A stretch of DNA of 14,758 nucleotides from the NCBI GenBank assembly GCA_964496595.1, contig CAZCAI010000127.1, forward strand, positions 1 to 14,758, in the 5' to 3' direction. The stretch comes from JAAAOZ01 sp964496595. Lineage in GTDB: Bacteria > Chloroflexota > Anaerolineae > B4-G1 > SLSP01. Numbering within the stretch: the stretch's first letter is position 1; every line of letters starts with the position of its first letter. The notes beneath the pieces were generated by a model. The model was not told where the DNA came from. It ran no database searches and worked only from the letters and a program-made list of their open reading frames with translations. Positions 1-5,383 of the stretch are shown here, piece after piece. Made by a program: the position numbers and the translations under genes.

Positions 1-1
1 G

Positions 2-421
2 ATGTCGCGATTCGATCCGCCTGAAATCCCGACTCTGTTAGATGCGAGCCTCCGCTGGGGCCTGGTGCTCCTCTGGGCGGGCGGCATCTTCATCTACTCC
101 GGCCGCTCCAACCCGTTGGGCGCGGTGGCGCGCTCGGCCCATAGCGGCCTCATCGGGCGCGCGCTCCACATCGGGGAGTACGCGGGATTGACTGCGCTGC
201 TTGTTGGAGCATTGGCTTCGCGTAATGATAAAGAGAAGTCCCCCAGACGGACGTTGGCCTACGCTTTTGGTCTGGCGCTGACTTACGCCCTCTTCGATGA
301 ACTGCACCAGAGCTTCGTTCCCGGTCGCACGTGCACTTTGGTCGATATCGGGTATGATCTTGTGGGGATCGTTCTGGCGCTGGGCGGGATTTGGGTGGTT
401 TTTTATCGCGGGGGGCGTTGA
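2..421 (+). CDS. VanZ family membrane protein
   Basis: A 139-residue protein of the VanZ-like family. These are small integral membrane proteins named after the teicoplanin-resistance accessory protein, and their biochemical role is mostly unknown. The hallmarks are visible: a histidine and acidic residue in a membrane segment (HIGEYAGL, about residues 56-63) and the diagnostic block DELHQSFVPGR (about 99-109), followed by an Asp-containing final membrane helix (DIGYDLVG). Hydrophobic segments lie near residues 17-33, 60-72, 86-98 and 113-134, which fits the usual four-helix layout. The length is normal for a stand-alone family member. The ATG is only two bases from the window edge, so the ribosome binding site is not visible and a start further upstream cannot be excluded. 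The family often lies near cell-envelope or exopolysaccharide genes, which agrees with the tyrosine autokinase downstream. Any link to glycopeptide resistance would be over-reading. Confidence 0.88.
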   Translation: MSRFDPPEIPTLLDASLRWGLVLLWAGGIFIYSGRSNPLGAVARSAHSGLIGRALHIGEYAGLTALLVGALASRNDKEKSPRRTLAYAFGLALTYALFDELHQSFVPGRTCTLVDIGYDLVGIVLALGGIWVVFYRGGR

Positions 422-424
422 GAT

Positions 425-616
425 GCCCGGCGACTGATGGAGATTGAGAAAATAATCCGGTAATAGGAGAGGAAAAGGCCCGGCGACTGAAGTCGCGGCA
501 ACGGTTACGAAACCTGCCTACGCAGGTTAGTCCGTAGTCGGCGAAGGGCACTTCAGAAGAAGAGGCCCGGCGACTAAAGTCGCGGCAACAATTACGAAGT
601 CCGCCTACGCGGACTT
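425..616 (+). repeat. REP-like two-hairpin units upstream of the transposase
   Basis: Two tandem units in + orientation, each with a short hairpin followed by a second hairpin. Unit 1 has GCGACT-GA-AGTCGC at 483-496 and AACCTGC-CTAC-GCAGGTT at 511-528. Unit 2 has GCGACT-AA-AGTCGC at 570-583 and AAGTCCGC-CTAC-GCGGACTT at 597-616. A truncated fragment of the unit start (GCCCGGCGACTGA) lies at 425-437. After unit 1, a stretch at about 533-552 resembles the inverted second hairpin seen downstream of the transposase. The second hairpins have different stem sequences but remain paired, with the same CTAC loop. Together with the inverted units at 1068-1249 they bracket the transposase gene, as in bacterial REP/BIME arrangements. 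Confidence 0.85.
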
Positions 617-631
617 GAATGGAGAAACCTT

Positions 632-1069
632 ATGCGCGCTCCTTATACTCAGTTGTACCTACATCTGGTATGGGCGACGTGGGATCGTTTGCCGTTGATC
701 GATGATACGATCCAGCCGCAGATTTATGCTGCTGTTGCTAAAAAATGTCGGGCGCATAAGTGCGTGCCGCTGGCCATCGGGGGCATCGAAGACCATGTCC
801 ATCTACTGGTACGTTTTCCCACAACGGTAACCGTGGCTACGCTAGTGAAGGAAATCAAGGGAGCATCCTCTCATCTGGTGACGCACAAGATCATGCCAGG
901 CGAGTTCTTCAAATGGCAGGGATCGTATGGAGCGTTTACCTTACGGAAAGATGAAGCGCCTAGGGTCCAGGCCTATATTGAGAAGCAGAGAGAACATCAC
1001 GCGGCGGGAACTACTTGGGAAGCGTGGGAACGAACGATGATGCCAGAGGGAGATAAATCTGTAAAATAG
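632..1069 (+). CDS. REP-associated tyrosine transposase (RAYT, IS200/IS605-like Y1 HUH)
   Basis: A 145-residue single-domain Y1 transposase of the IS200/IS605 superfamily, most like REP-associated tyrosine transposases. These enzymes nick single-stranded DNA beside palindromic hairpins using an HUH metal site and one tyrosine. The HUH motif is His55-Val-His57 within EDHVHLLV, and the likely nucleophile is Tyr115 in AYIEKQREHH, where the following Gln and paired His are typical of RAYTs. The N-terminus (YTQLYLHLVWATWDR) matches the first strand of the fold. The length is close to the family norm and no frameshift is visible. A GGAG at 621-624 is well spaced from the ATG. The gene lies between direct-orientation REP units upstream and inverted units downstream. 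It looks less GC-rich than neighbouring genes. The full active-site set suggests an intact enzyme. No IS200-type left and right ends distinct from the REP units are visible, which favours a RAYT over a mobile IS. Confidence 0.9.
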   Translation: MRAPYTQLYLHLVWATWDRLPLIDDTIQPQIYAAVAKKCRAHKCVPLAIGGIEDHVHLLVRFPTTVTVATLVKEIKGASSHLVTHKIMPGEFFKWQGSYGAFTLRKDEAPRVQAYIEKQREHHAAGTTWEAWERTMMPEGDKSVK

Positions 1070-1249
1070 TCGGCGAAGGCCGACTTTGTAGCTGTTGCCG
1101 CGATTTGAATCGCCAGGCAATAGGTTATAGTGTAGAAGTCCGACGACTGAAATCACGGCCACGACTGCTAAACTGGCCTTCGCAGGTTGGTTCATAGTCG
1201 CCGAAGGGTGACTTCGTAAGTGTGGCCCGTGACTTTAGTCACCGGGCTA
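1068..1249 (-). repeat. Inverted REP-like units downstream of the transposase
   Basis: This stretch carries the unit seen upstream of the transposase, mainly in opposite orientation. The first inverted unit has AGTCGGC-GAAG-GCCGACT at about 1068-1085 and GCGATT-TG-AATCGC at 1100-1113. A degraded + strand unit follows at about 1139-1190 (CGACTGAAATCACGG and a mismatched second stem). A second inverted unit has AGTCGCC-GAAG-GGTGACT at about 1196-1213 and GTGACT-TT-AGTCAC at 1229-1242. Stem sequences differ between units while pairing is mostly kept. The last unit ends about 30 bases before the autokinase start and may influence its expression. Confidence 0.82.
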
Positions 1250-1279
1250 ATAATGGTTGAGGAGAATCACACATAGATT

Positions 1280-2950
1280 ATGGAACTTAGACAATACTTC
1301 GCTATCGTTCGAAAATGGTGGTGGCTGTTGGCGTTGACCACGCTGTTGGCGACAGGCACGGCCTACTACGTCAGCAGCACCGCGCCGCTGGTCTATCGCG
1401 CCACGGCGACGTTGCAAATCGACCGGGGTGGGGATCCGCGCGACGATCCCACGCGGGTGATCCAAAGCAGCGAGGCCATCGCGAGCACCTACGTCGTGCA
1501 GATCCAATCAACGGGGCTGTTGCAGGAGGTCAAGACCCGCCTGGGCGTGCAAATGAGCGTTGGTAAAATCGAGGAGATGCTCACGGTCTCGCAGGTGGCC
1601 GATACCCGGCTTATCAACATCACCGCCGAAGGCCACGATCCGATCTTTGTGAAGGCGCTTGTCGATATGGTGGCGCAGGTCTTCATCGAACGGGAGACAG
1701 AATCACAAGAGGCGCGTTACCAGGCGCGCCTCTCGGAATTGGAAAGTCAGGTTGCGGCCTTAGAAGCCGATATCGAAGAGACGCAAAAGGCCATCGCCGC
1801 GTTAGGAGATCAGAGCGAGTTGCCGGAATTCGCCAGGTTGGAGTTGGCTCGATTAGAAAGCCAGCGCACCAATCAACAGACGCGCCTGATGATTTTCCTG
1901 CAGAGCGCGGAGGAATTCCGGTTAGCGATGGCGCGCTACACGACCCGCATCGATATCTTTGAACCTGCTGAGTTGCCAGGAGAACCCGTCGGGCCAGAGG
2001 TCTTGCAAACTACCGGCTTGGCCGCCGTCACCGGCTTGATGATCGGCGCCGGTGTCGCGTTCCTGTTGGAATATTTAGATGATACGATCAAGACGCCGTT
2101 GGACGCCAGGCGCGCGTTGGGCATCCACGTCTTGGGCGGCTTGCCCCGGCATGATGATAAGGGGCCATTGGTAACCGTCGAGCATCCGCAGGGGGCGATC
2201 TCCGAAGCATTCCGCAAATTGCGCACCAGCATTCAGTTCGCCGACTTGGATCATCCAATGCGCACGCTGCTGGTCACCAGCCCAATGCCCACCGATGGCA
2301 AATCTTTTGTCGCTACTAACCTGGCCGTCGCCATCGCGCAGTCGGGCAAATCCGTGATCTTAGTGGATTCGGATCTGCGCCATCCCGTGCAGCACCGGGC
2401 GTTTGATCTGCCGAAGTACCCCGGTCTGCGCGAGGGCCTGATCGCGGGGCAGGATGTGACCGGCGAGCGCGGGGAGAACGAAGCGGTTGTGCCCCCGGAT
2501 CTCCTGCAAGCGACTGGGGTTGAGGATTTGCACATCCTCACGGCGGGCGAGCGCACGCCCAATCCGGCGGAGGTGCTTGGCTCGCAGACCTTCCAGCGCT
2601 TTGCCGCTCGCTTGACCGAGCAGGCGGACTATGTGATCTTCGATAGTCCGCCCGTGTTAGCCGTCACGGACGCGGTTGTGCTCTCCCACATGACCGATGG
2701 TGTGATCCTGGTGCTCGATTGCGGCCAGACGCGGATTCCGGCAGCGGCGCAGGCGATGGAGCGACTGCGCGAGGTGGGGAGTCGCGTACTCGGCGCGGTG
2801 CTCAATCGCGTGCCGGCCAGCGGCGACGGCTATTACTACTATTATCAATATTATTATGGCGGCGAGGATGAGGGAGCGCAGGGCTGGTTAGATGGCCTGC
2901 TCGGCAAGGTGTGGCCCCGCAAGCGTCGATCTAACGGACGGGGACGGTGA
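1280..2950 (+). CDS. Polysaccharide biosynthesis tyrosine autokinase (Wzz domain fused to CpsD/CapB-like BY-kinase)
   Basis: A 556-residue membrane-bound bacterial tyrosine kinase that would regulate polymerisation and export of exopolysaccharide or capsule. The N-terminal Wzz/chain-length domain begins with a membrane helix (about 13-31), followed by an extracytoplasmic region with a predicted coiled coil (about 143-205), a Pro-rich segment (ELPGEPVGPE) and a second helix (about 244-264). The cytoplasmic ATPase domain shows the BY-kinase signatures: Walker A SPMPTDGKS (about 334-342), Walker A' VILVDSD (359-365) and Walker B YVIFDSPP (451-458). The tail holds the autophosphorylation cluster, eight tyrosines in nine positions (518-526). 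It is shorter than proteobacterial Wzc (about 720 residues), mainly in the external region, but unlike Firmicutes CapA/CapB the two parts are fused. GAGGAG at 1259-1264 precedes the ATG at a rather long distance. No cognate tyrosine phosphatase or glycosyltransferase is visible nearby. Confidence 0.92.
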   Translation: MELRQYFAIVRKWWWLLALTTLLATGTAYYVSSTAPLVYRATATLQIDRGGDPRDDPTRVIQSSEAIASTYVVQIQSTGLLQEVKTRLGVQMSVGKIEEMLTVSQVADTRLINITAEGHDPIFVKALVDMVAQVFIERETESQEARYQARLSELESQVAALEADIEETQKAIAALGDQSELPEFARLELARLESQRTNQQTRLMIFLQSAEEFRLAMARYTTRIDIFEPAELPGEPVGPEVLQTTGLAAVTGLMIGAGVAFLLEYLDDTIKTPLDARRALGIHVLGGLPRHDDKGPLVTVEHPQGAISEAFRKLRTSIQFADLDHPMRTLLVTSPMPTDGKSFVATNLAVAIAQSGKSVILVDSDLRHPVQHRAFDLPKYPGLREGLIAGQDVTGERGENEAVVPPDLLQATGVEDLHILTAGERTPNPAEVLGSQTFQRFAARLTEQADYVIFDSPPVLAVTDAVVLSHMTDGVILVLDCGQTRIPAAAQAMERLREVGSRVLGAVLNRVPASGDGYYYYYQYYYGGEDEGAQGWLDGLLGKVWPRKRRSNGRGR

Positions 2951-2957
2951 TGCGCTA

Positions 2958-4232
2958 ATGAATAATAAAATGGCGAAGCTACTCTTTTTATCGATACTTG
3001 CCGCCCTGGCCTTGATCGGCTGTCGACAGCCGGCGGCCGATCTCGTACCGACCTTTGTGCCGCCCGCCACGCCGGCGCCCGATCAGCCGGAGCGCACCTA
3101 TACCGTCGTGCGCGGTGATGTGCGGGAGACCATCGAGACGCGCGGGCGCGTGACGGCCAAGCAGGAGGCGCTCTTGGTCTTCCCGATGAGCGGCGCTTTG
3201 AAGGCGGTGTACGTGATACCCGGCGATCAGGTCGAGAAGGGCGAACAGTTGGCCGAGATAGACGCGCCGAATTTGGAGCAGCAGGTGCTGGATCGGGAGT
3301 TCTCGTTGGCGCTCGCCGATCTGCAATTACAACAAACGGAGGCCTCCGCCGAGGCGTCGCTCTCGGCGGCGCGGAACAGTGCGGCGGTCGCGCAGGCCCA
3401 ATATGACAAGACGATGTTAGATAGCCAGTTGACCGTTGAGTACGCGGAACAGAACCGAGCAGCGTGTATATCCAGCGCCAGGGATGATGCCGCGCGGCAG
3501 TTGTGTGAGATCGGTTTGTCTCACACGCGGCAGCGCGCGGAGGCGACGCAGGATTTGGCGCAGGCGCAGTTAAATGCGGCTTACACGGAATTGAACCTGG
3601 CCTCTTCGTCCAATTACACGCTGAGCGTCGAGGTCTCGGCGTTGCAGAAGCGCCGTGCGGCGGCGATGTACGAACAGGCCCAACGGCAACTCGAGGGGAC
3701 GGTGTTGACCGCGCCGTTCTCCGGCATCGTGCTCTCCGTGGAAAAGCGCGCGGGCGATCAAGTCGGCCCCTACGAGTCGGTGGGAATGATCGCTGATCCT
3801 TCGGAGCTGTGGGTCGTCGCCACCGTCCCGGAGCAGGATATCGACCGCGTGGCCGTCGGGCAGGCGGCGCAGGTGGTGCTGGATGCTTATCTGGACGATG
3901 TCTATCAGGGAAGTATCTTGCAAATCGCCAACCAGGCCGTCATCTGGCAGGGGAGAAAGGCCTACGAGGTGACGATCACCTTCGACGAGGGGCAGGAGGT
4001 GCCCACCAGCATTCGGATGGGCGCCGATGTCGTGATCATCACCCGCGCGCAGGAGGACGTCTTGGTCGTGCCGGATGAGGCGATTATGATGAGCGGTGGG
4101 CGCGCCTACGTCGAGGTGGTGGAATCCGACGGCGCGCTCCGGCAAGTGGATGTGGAACTGGGGATTTCCAATGGCGTCGAGACGGAGATCATCTCTGGGT
4201 TAGAGGCCGGCCAGGAGGTTCGACTGCCGTAA
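2958..4232 (+). CDS. Lipoprotein periplasmic-adaptor-like protein (HlyD/MacA/RND membrane fusion family)
   Basis: A 424-residue membrane-fusion adaptor, which normally links an inner-membrane exporter (MacB-type ABC or RND) to the outside. The ATG at 2958 is chosen because it gives a clean lipoprotein signal peptide: MNNKMAKLL, a hydrophobic core, and lipobox LIGC with Cys22. The same frame is open further upstream inside the kinase gene, but that extension would bury the signal. After a Pro-rich linker come the first half of the barrel-sandwich/lipoyl domain (about 48-103, with GDQVEKGEQLAEID), an Ala/Gln-rich coiled-coil hairpin (about 105-245), the second lipoyl half (TAPFSGIVLSVEKRAGDQV, about 251-269) and beta-barrel and membrane-proximal domains (about 285-424). 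It starts 7 bases after the kinase stop and is probably co-transcribed. No exporter gene follows, which is unusual. Two cysteines (170 and 183) lie near the expected hairpin turn. Confidence 0.88.
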   Translation: MNNKMAKLLFLSILAALALIGCRQPAADLVPTFVPPATPAPDQPERTYTVVRGDVRETIETRGRVTAKQEALLVFPMSGALKAVYVIPGDQVEKGEQLAEIDAPNLEQQVLDREFSLALADLQLQQTEASAEASLSAARNSAAVAQAQYDKTMLDSQLTVEYAEQNRAACISSARDDAARQLCEIGLSHTRQRAEATQDLAQAQLNAAYTELNLASSSNYTLSVEVSALQKRRAAAMYEQAQRQLEGTVLTAPFSGIVLSVEKRAGDQVGPYESVGMIADPSELWVVATVPEQDIDRVAVGQAAQVVLDAYLDDVYQGSILQIANQAVIWQGRKAYEVTITFDEGQEVPTSIRMGADVVIITRAQEDVLVVPDEAIMMSGGRAYVEVVESDGALRQVDVELGISNGVETEIISGLEAGQEVRLP

Positions 4233-4261
4233 GAGCTGTTGGGTATTTTGGATTTGGATCA

Positions 4262-4312
4262 GCCCGGCGACTGAAGTCGCGGCCACGGTTACGAAGTCCG
4301 CCTCCGCGGACT
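4262..4312 (+). repeat. Solo REP unit of the RAYT-linked family
   Basis: A single copy of the two-hairpin unit found around the transposase at 632-1069. It has GCGACT-GA-AGTCGC at 4267-4280 and AGTCCGC-CTCC-GCGGACT at 4295-4312, joined by GGCCACGGTTACGA, close to the spacer of unit 1. It lies 30 bases downstream of the adaptor stop codon, a usual location for dispersed REP sequences, where they may stabilise mRNA ends. It is a plausible product of action in trans by the transposase. Confidence 0.82.
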
Positions 4313-4399
4313 ATGGTGAAACATCACCGATGAACTTGGTTCGTACGGTAATCCCGTCTAGATTCGCCGGGCAGCCGGGCAGTGAACTACCCGTCTTAA

Positions 4400-4529
4400 A
4401 GCTGAAGTCGGCTTACCACAGATCGATGGATCTGTTGGCCTACGGAGCCGATTCAATGCCGAGAATCATCAACCATTTCAGTCGGCTTCGAGCCGACTTG
4501 AGCTTTTAGCCCGCGATTTATCTGCGGGC
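4400..4529. repeat. Second twin-hairpin repeat family: expanded partial copy and full copy
   Basis: The full copy has AGTCGGCT-TCG-AGCCGACT at 4480-4498, the linker TGAGCTTTTA, and GCCCGC with a 9-base loop and GCGGGC at 4509-4529. It matches the repeat at 7484-7533 in order, spacing and linker. Just to the left, in the opposite orientation, AGCTGAAGTCGGCTT (4400-4414) begins a related hairpin, but its loop is expanded by a separate palindrome (ACAGATC-GATG-GATCTGT, about 4417-4434) before AGCCGATTCA closes the outer stem (about 4446-4455). Confidence 0.7.
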
Positions 4530-4554
4530 GCAAAGCGACGAAACTTCTCTTCTA

Positions 4555-4823
4555 TTAACGGATTTAGTCACCGGACACTTTTTCTGAGACTGTTTTTGGT
4601 CAGCAGATGTGTCAATAGTTGGATCAATAGATTTGGTAGATTGGGACATAAAGTATCACAAAGAAGGCACAGAGATGCACGGAGAAAGGATTTTCTCTGC
4701 GAATCTCCGTGAAAACCTCTGTGAGGCTCCGTGTAAATTGGTTTGTCTGACAATATATCTGCTCCATTTGCTTCATCTGCTGAGATAAGGGCATAAAACT
4801 GTCCGGTAGCTAGTTAACGGATT
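4555..4823. mobile_element. Candidate MITE: 249-base element with imperfect terminal inverted repeats and a 10-base direct repeat
   Basis: The direct repeat TTAACGGATT occurs at 4555-4564 and 4814-4823, as a target-site duplication would. Between the copies, the left end TAGTCACCGGACACTTTTT (4565-4583) matches the inverted right end (read from 4812 to 4794) at 15 of 19 positions. Internal arms continue the foldback: TCAGCAGATG at 4600-4609 pairs with 4774-4783, CACAGAG (4668-4674) with 4717-4723, CACGGAGA (4678-4685) with 4704-4711, and GAGAAA (4682-4687) with 4692-4697. It has no coding capacity and is AT-richer than the genes around it. It could have been mobilised by a transposase elsewhere in the genome. 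The alternative is a chance composite of two palindromic repeats. Confidence 0.55.
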
Positions 4824-4851
4824 ATTGTCTTAATCTTCATCAGCGCCGTCG

Positions 4852-4890
4852 AGGCTTTTGTAACGGCGATAAATCGCCTACTACAAGCCT
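4852..4890. repeat. Long imperfect palindrome
   Basis: AGGCTT at 4852-4857 pairs with AAGCCT at 4885-4890, and the core GGCGAT-AA-ATCGCC (4865-4878) is a perfect hairpin; TGTA/TACA adds pairs between them. The GCGATAAATCGC core resembles the first hairpins of the other intergenic repeats here in having a short stem with a two-base loop. It lies about 60 bases upstream of the TPR gene and has no following U-tract, so it is a repeat or RNA structure rather than an intrinsic terminator. Confidence 0.6.
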
Positions 4891-4948
4891 GGAACATTTC
4901 ACTGCCCGGCGAGTTTGATTAATCGATCTGCGAACACTTTGGAGTAAC

Positions 4949-5383
4949 ATGAACCCACACGACAAAGCACCGACCTCACATCACAACCGCTGGATCATCG
5001 CCGGCCACAGCCTGTTCCTGGCCGGCTTGATCCTGTTGCTGCTGTGGCCCTTCCATCCGCTGCTGATCGCGAGGGTCTACAATGCTCGGGGCGAGCGGGC
5101 GCTCAATCGCGCGCGGCGGGCCGCCGATGTGTCGTCGGAGGCGCGCTTAGAGCGCATGGTGCAGGCGGGGCAGCTCTTCCATTCCGCCCTGACGTGGGAC
5201 CCACTCTATGCCCGCGCGTACGGCAACTTGGCGACCGTCTATCTGAGTTGGCAGGATACTGCTGCGGCCCGGCGTTTGCTGACGCGCGCCATCGCGATGG
5301 CGCCCCACCAATCGGGTCTCCGCGCGCAATTGCAGCAACTTCAGGGGCAGGACGCACAACCGACAGGGGGGAATCAGCCGTGA
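4949..5383 (+). CDS. Membrane-anchored TPR protein
   Basis: A 144-residue protein with a short cytoplasmic N-terminus, one long hydrophobic segment (about residues 15-42, HSLFLAGLILLLLWPF) and a helical C-terminal part with one to two tetratricopeptide repeats: an AGQLFHSALTWDP helix end, AYGNLATVYLSWQDTAAARR (about 91-110) and LLTRAIAMAP. The small/large residue spacing and the Pro at the repeat end are typical of TPRs, which act as protein-protein scaffolds. The tail is Gln-rich and probably disordered. GGAG at 4941-4944 lies four bases before the ATG. The stop codon overlaps the GTG start of the DUF4012 gene (GTGA), so the two are translationally coupled and the TPR protein is likely a partner or chaperone of the DUF4012 protein. 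That partnership is an inference; no specific function is known to me. Confidence 0.8.
   Translation: MNPHDKAPTSHHNRWIIAGHSLFLAGLILLLLWPFHPLLIARVYNARGERALNRARRAADVSSEARLERMVQAGQLFHSALTWDPLYARAYGNLATVYLSWQDTAAARRLLTRAIAMAPHQSGLRAQLQQLQGQDAQPTGGNQP

Larger units (their letters stand above)
4233..4948. other. 716-base gene-free, palindrome-rich intergenic region
   Basis: No credible coding sequence is present on either strand; the longest open frame (61 codons, - strand, 4568-4753) has no recognisable domain and lies inside a palindromic element. The region holds, in order, a solo REP unit (4262-4312), a partial and then a full copy of a second twin-hairpin repeat (about 4400-4530), a MITE-like element with a flanking direct repeat (4555-4823), a long imperfect palindrome (4852-4890), and a 13-base inverted pair, GCCGGGCAGTGAA at 4374-4386 against its complement at 4898-4910. 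No terminator with a convincing U-tract follows the adaptor gene. The promoter of the TPR-DUF4012 pair probably lies near the right end, but no clear -35/-10 pair could be identified. Confidence 0.8.

Noticed and set aside
425..1249. CRISPR array
   Set aside because: The repeated units are palindromic, irregularly spaced, in both orientations and divergent, with no constant spacer length and no cas genes.
2892..2957. 22-codon upstream extension of the adaptor gene into the kinase gene
   Set aside because: It would place charged residues before the lipoprotein signal peptide; the ATG at 2958 gives a correct signal and lipobox.
4568..4753. 61-codon open frame on the - strand in the intergenic region
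   Set aside because: It lies inside the palindromic MITE candidate, its peptide is translated repeat sequence with no domain, and no ribosome site precedes it.
5044..5379. Long upstream extension of the DUF4012 frame within the TPR gene
   Set aside because: The frame has no ATG with a ribosome site and its peptide is Arg/Ala/Gly-rich out-of-frame translation of the TPR gene; the GTG at 5380 fits coupling and the membrane anchor.
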